Shown: one piece after another, positions 60,170 to 64,000 of the stretch
Layout of the letters: each line of letters begins with the position of its first letter
Position numbering within the stretch: the first letter of the stretch is position 1
Origin: Isoetes taiwanensis
Taxonomy: Eukaryota > Streptophyta > Lycopodiopsida > Isoetales > Isoetaceae
DNA length: 64,000 nt
Assembly: GCA_021234155.1 (NCBI GenBank)
Contig: JAJEKV010000019.1
Span: 19,219,359 to 19,283,358, forward strand
Reading direction: 5' to 3'
The notes under the pieces: model-generated
Told to the model about the DNA's origin: nothing
Seen by the model: the letters and a program-made list of their open reading frames with translations, nothing else
The model's database searches: none
Program-made: the position numbers and the translations under genes

Positions 60170-60800
60170 CCCATGGTTGTGACTACAAAACCATTTTACA
60201 AAATCAATACATGTTTGTGGGTTGATATCATTAAAAACCATATGAGGCTAAACTAATGGGTTCTTTTGTAAGGTTTGTTAGGGTGGTGTTATGGTATGGT
60301 AATTGCTAATGGTTTTCTTTGTAGAGTTTGTCAAAGTGGTATAGCATGTTGGTAAATTTATGTGGTATATTATAGTGTTTTAAGGGTATGGTTAGCCCCT
60401 ATGGTATAACATGATGGTGTGGATGTGGTTTAATATGCTGCTCTATTCATGTGATTCTATAGTGTGGTTGGTTATTGTGGTGAACTTAATTCTATTCATG
60501 TGAATCTTTATGGTGGTTTTTTTGACAAAAACAATGTGTGATTTTTGTGTGTGGTTTTCACCATAGTTTTTAGACAAAAACAACGCGTAAATTTTATATG
60601 TGATTATTGCATTTTCAACGTGGTTTTTGACAAAAACAACACAAAAATTGTATGTGTGTTTTTTGCTATAAAAATAAAAAATAACATATGGTTTAGTGGT
60701 CTTCATCCAAAAACAATACATGGTTTTCAAATGTAAGATTTTTTTTGCATAGGTTTTTTCAATTATCCACATGTTCTTTTTTTATTGTTCACAGCGCAAC
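60170..60800. repeat. AT-rich imperfect repeats
   Basis: Repeated TATGGT- and GTGGTTTTTGACAAAAACAA-type phrases with irregular spacing of about 57-65 bases (60500-60720). No gene. Confidence 0.55.
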
Positions 60801-60985
60801 CACGCATTGTTTTTCCTATAATAACATGTTCTTTCCTAGTGCAGTTTTAAAGAAACAATGTTGTTTTTTCCCATAATAACATGTTGCTTCCTAATGTAGT
60901 CTCAAAGAAACAATACATACAATTACTATAGTTTATTTTAAAAAACCTTTTGGGAATCGAACCCACAAGTCCATTTAGGCAATAA
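60785..60985 (-). repeat. SINE candidate with B box and 58-bp repeats
   Basis: Minus strand: GTGGGTTCGATTCCCAAAAG (near 60953-60972) is a good B box with a tRNA-like arm before it. Downstream are two copies of a unit with TGTTTCTTTGAGACTACATT / TGTTTCTTTAAAACTGCACT and AACATGTTATTAT. Confidence 0.4.
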
Positions 60986-62065
60986 ACAATACAACTTAGT
61001 TGCAATCTTAGTAGTGCAACTTAGTAGCAATCTAGAAATGAATTTCTATTTAGCTTGTCAAAATCAGAGCATCATATATATGTTAATAATCAGGTACACA
61101 GGTAAATCAACAAAGTTAGTCTACATGCATGTTAAATGCCACCTATTTAAACTATGCAATACTATAATTATAAAAAAATGATACTATATGCTTTCTTAAT
61201 TGTTTAGAGTTACCATACCTCATCAGCGCTAAGAGATGTTTAATTGCATTCTTATCATAAAAAAATTTGACTCCTTCAATCTTTTCAATGATTTCAACGA
61301 ATTGGCCTTTCTCCCAAATCGTGATTTTAACAATCTTGAATCAATCTGCAAATCAAAGTTTAAATACTTGAGCATGGAAGGTTAATGTGAAAAAATTTAC
61401 TATTGAAGGCAAGCACTTACCCCTGTAATCCCTCAGCGTAGTATCTAGAGTTTATTTTGAATGGAGGTCTCTTTTTCTTACGAATATGCTTTTTGCAAAG
61501 AAAGACTCATCTTCAAATGGTTTAGCAAACACTCATCTTCAGCAAAGACGCATTTTCAAATGGTTTATCGGCCTTCATCATCTATGGTAACATAAACAAG
61601 AATATATAACCATGCACATATCTAGATCAGCATGCAATCCTGGATAAAAGAGCAAGCTATACCTCAAAAAAGTATCAAGACAAATGAAAAGACATCGACT
61701 CTTGTCATATTCCCTTTGTAGAAGAATTTCCAGAGCCATGTACCAACCTGTTTTTCAGCAAACAAACAATTAGTTTGCAATGGGCTACTTATCACATGCT
61801 ATTGTGGTCAAAACTCTCTAGCAAATAATGCTAGTTGACTTTACATCGATAATAACTGAACAAAAAAACTCTATAAATGCATTCACCATTTATCAATACG
61901 GTGCATGAACTAATACCTAGTGCATGAACTAGTAACCTGTGCTACATGAATCTGTTTTATATGAATCTGTTCAAGATGACTCAAAAGATGGCAACACAAA
62001 CTGAAATATATACATACAGTTTTATCAATCAAAAAATGAAGTTGCTTACTCTTTAGCAGATAAAT
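60986..62065. other. No gene seen
   Basis: AT-rich and stop-dense in every frame; no motif found. Confidence 0.5.
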
Positions 62066-62230
62066 AGAATAGAATAGAATAGAATAGTTTTTTTAACGTC
62101 CACGAAGACCAATAGGTCATGGGACCCATACAATGGGCTAGTACAATCATTACTACTAGGATTAAAAAACCCCTGCCTCGAAAGGTTTTCAAGGGAAAAA
62201 CCTTTGCAGTAATGATGATACTAGACAAGC
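62066..62230 (-). repeat. SINE-like dispersed repeat, copy 4
   Basis: (AATAG)n tail, then TTAACGTCCACGAAGACCAA, TAGGTCATGGGACCC and AAGGGAAAAACCTTTGCAGT. It is the best preserved of the four copies at the tail end. Confidence 0.7.
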
Positions 62231-62724
62231 TTAGATAAAAAACCTCTGTTGCTGCGTCCGAAAGTTCCTCATGGATAGTAATATAATCCCCCAGCAATGT
62301 TGACGTCACAAAAATGTTGTCTTCTCCTGCAAATTGCAATAGATGAAATGATGGTGCTTCTCACGGTGCAAAACACCGGTGATCAACATTCCCTTGCGCA
62401 TTAGGCATCCCATTAAGATCTCCAAAGTCTCATCCGGCAGCCTCTGCCCTGCTCTTGCATGATTTTCCCTCAAGACGTAAAACTGTGAAGGCCCCATTTG
62501 CAAAAACAACGCGCATACCCTTTTCACAGATGCTTCCAGCTCCCAGATGGCATGGCAGAATCAGACATCTATGTTTTTTTTCCTTGTTACCGTAGTTCAG
62601 CCAAGCGCCATACCTGGATGCAAAAATATGGATTAAGCAAGGGGTTAAGCAAAGGGAAAAAAAACTGGATATAGCAAATACAGATATGAAGGCCCGAGCT
62701 CCCTCAGTGCTCCGGATCCATCAT

Positions 62725-62845
62725 CACCATGGAGCTCCGCCATCGCCATAGCTGGAAAGGGAAAGCAGGCGAAAAAATGCCCTCGAGCTCCGCCATCGCC
62801 ATACCTGGAAAAGGAAAGCGGGCAAAAAAAAAAGGGTTTGAAAAG
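62725..62845 (+). repeat. Short tandem duplication
   Basis: GAGCTCCGCCATCGCCATA-CTGGAAA-GGAAAGC is present twice about 60 bases apart. Confidence 0.8.
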
Positions 62846-64000
62846 AAATGAGCTGGCAAAATTTAAAATTCCCCCCTTTGAAAGGAGCAAATTTTTTTTG
62901 GAGTGTATAATCTCACATTTTTTGAGGCAAAATGTTAGACTTTTATTTTGACTATCCCTAACGTATCCCTAATTGTAATTTGTGAGACAATAAATAACAA
63001 GTCTAGCATAGATGTGGAGTTCAAGGTGCCACAATAACAAGTCTAGCATGAAAATTCAATCAAGCTATTAACTGTTAATCTTATTGCTTCATTTAATGCT
63101 AGAAAAGCACATGAATTTACCTGGATGCTATGCCAGTATTTTCTATAGCAGATTGAGCTGCACCAGGCTAGCCGACCATCAATTTCTTGGAATCAAAATT
63201 GCCCCAATTTCTTGGAATTACAATTGCCCTGTTTCTATTACACCAGGCCTGTCACCAACAACCGGAATGTATTTTGATTGCTCTGAAAACTCTTACATCT
63301 ATCTTGTATCAGAAAAATGATGTATCAATCTTTCACAGCTAGTTATGGCCTTAGAAAAATCCGCAGTTAGACTCCATCTCAGCAATCTGACCATATGCAT
63401 ATGTGGCTACTTGTTGTAGCCGACCAGAAGCCCTAACGTGCTTTAGGCCCTAATTTTTTATGCCATTTTTTGTGCCATTTTTTAAATGGCTTGGCCTTTA
63501 GAAATATAAAAATACAAAAATACTTTACTTTTAAGACATACCTTGCCATGGTATAGTAATGCTCAATGGCCCTTTTGATGCTCAATGCCCCTTTTGAAAC
63601 ATGTTAGGAGAAACGTAGCCTAATAAGAAAGCATTTTTCTCTCTCTTTTTACAAAAGCATTGCATGCATGTTGCATGCATGCCAAGAAACTCAAGTGGTT
63701 TATTTTTAAAGAATATTATTTGACTACTATGCCAACTCTTGCCCATAAACCAAATTATGTGCTATTGCAAAGGCTTGCACAGACTTTTACATGTAAAGTT
63801 CAACAATGTTTTTTCGCCATAGTGTGAAGTACAACAATATCTTTTCGACCATGAAGAAACCTTACCCAAGGTAGAATGTTATTGAGGTGTTTTCCATATA
63901 TGGTATCACCCATAGTGCCACAACACCATATTTTTTATGCCTTCATAGAGGCCTTAGGGAGATTTTTGCATTTTGAATTTAGTAGCCATTGCTTTTTTCA
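62846..64000. other. No gene seen
   Basis: AT-rich sequence with a GCATGCATGTTGCATGCATG palindrome near 63662-63681. No coding region is supported. Confidence 0.5.

Overview
This window reads as nuclear DNA of a land plant. It is AT-rich, crowded with decayed retrotransposons, and its few host genes are plant-type. Those genes are a 16-exon acetyl-CoA synthetase (33798-42056, +) that I could follow from start to stop, a single-exon nepenthesin/CDR1-like aspartic protease (55775-57043, -), and a GUN4-like tetrapyrrole-binding domain interrupted by one in-frame stop (54156-54635, -). The repeats (DUF7869/DUF8039-like transposon proteins, I/Jockey-like LINEs, a GIPMG-type reverse transcriptase) suggest a non-flowering plant such as a fern, lycophyte or bryophyte rather than an angiosperm. 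That placement is inference.

Layout. 0-2 kb: broken reverse transcriptase of Penelope-like type. 6.0-6.3 kb: a 95-bp tandem duplication and a SINE-like repeat with a pentanucleotide tail. 6.3-10.4 kb: a 5'-truncated Copia fossil with its 3' LTR. 12.3-13.9 kb: a compact cluster of a small gene family that I do not recognise, with one intact 82-codon gene and three damaged relatives; the three copies with a visible promoter share TATA boxes and paired CATCAATAATTTT boxes. 14.0-17.5 kb: a degenerate DNA-transposon-like gene with two DUF8039-like modules, a helix-turn-helix and a DUF7869/DDE-like region. 17.6-20.1 kb: a 218-bp near-perfect palindrome built from smaller palindromes, G-quadruplex-prone GGGCGGG blocks, and a 43-bp palindromic tandem array.

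20.1-25.2 kb: a plant L1-type LINE on the minus strand, with a 590-bp inverted-repeat element inserted at an 8-bp target duplication and a small inverted RT segment. 25.7-27.7 kb: shuffled LINE pieces. 29.0-31.0 kb: a poly(A)-tailed retrocopy flanked by 12-bp target duplications. 33.8-42.1 kb: acetyl-CoA synthetase. 43.8-46.6 kb: SINE-like repeat, I/Jockey-like LINE remnant and a recent 452-bp tandem duplication. 47.7-51.75 kb: a 4.1-kb segment bounded by inverted repeats and holding about 197-bp hairpin repeats. 51.9-53.1 kb: gag fossil. 54-57 kb: the GUN4-like and protease genes. 58.1-59.6 kb: 5'-truncated I/Jockey-like LINE followed by a (TC)n tract. 60-64 kb: AT-rich repeats and another SINE-like copy.

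The host genes share no obvious pathway. Acetyl-CoA synthetase feeds acetate into acetyl-CoA, GUN4 acts in chlorophyll synthesis, and the protease is secretory. The most novel-looking feature is the small gene cluster at 12.3-13.9 kb.
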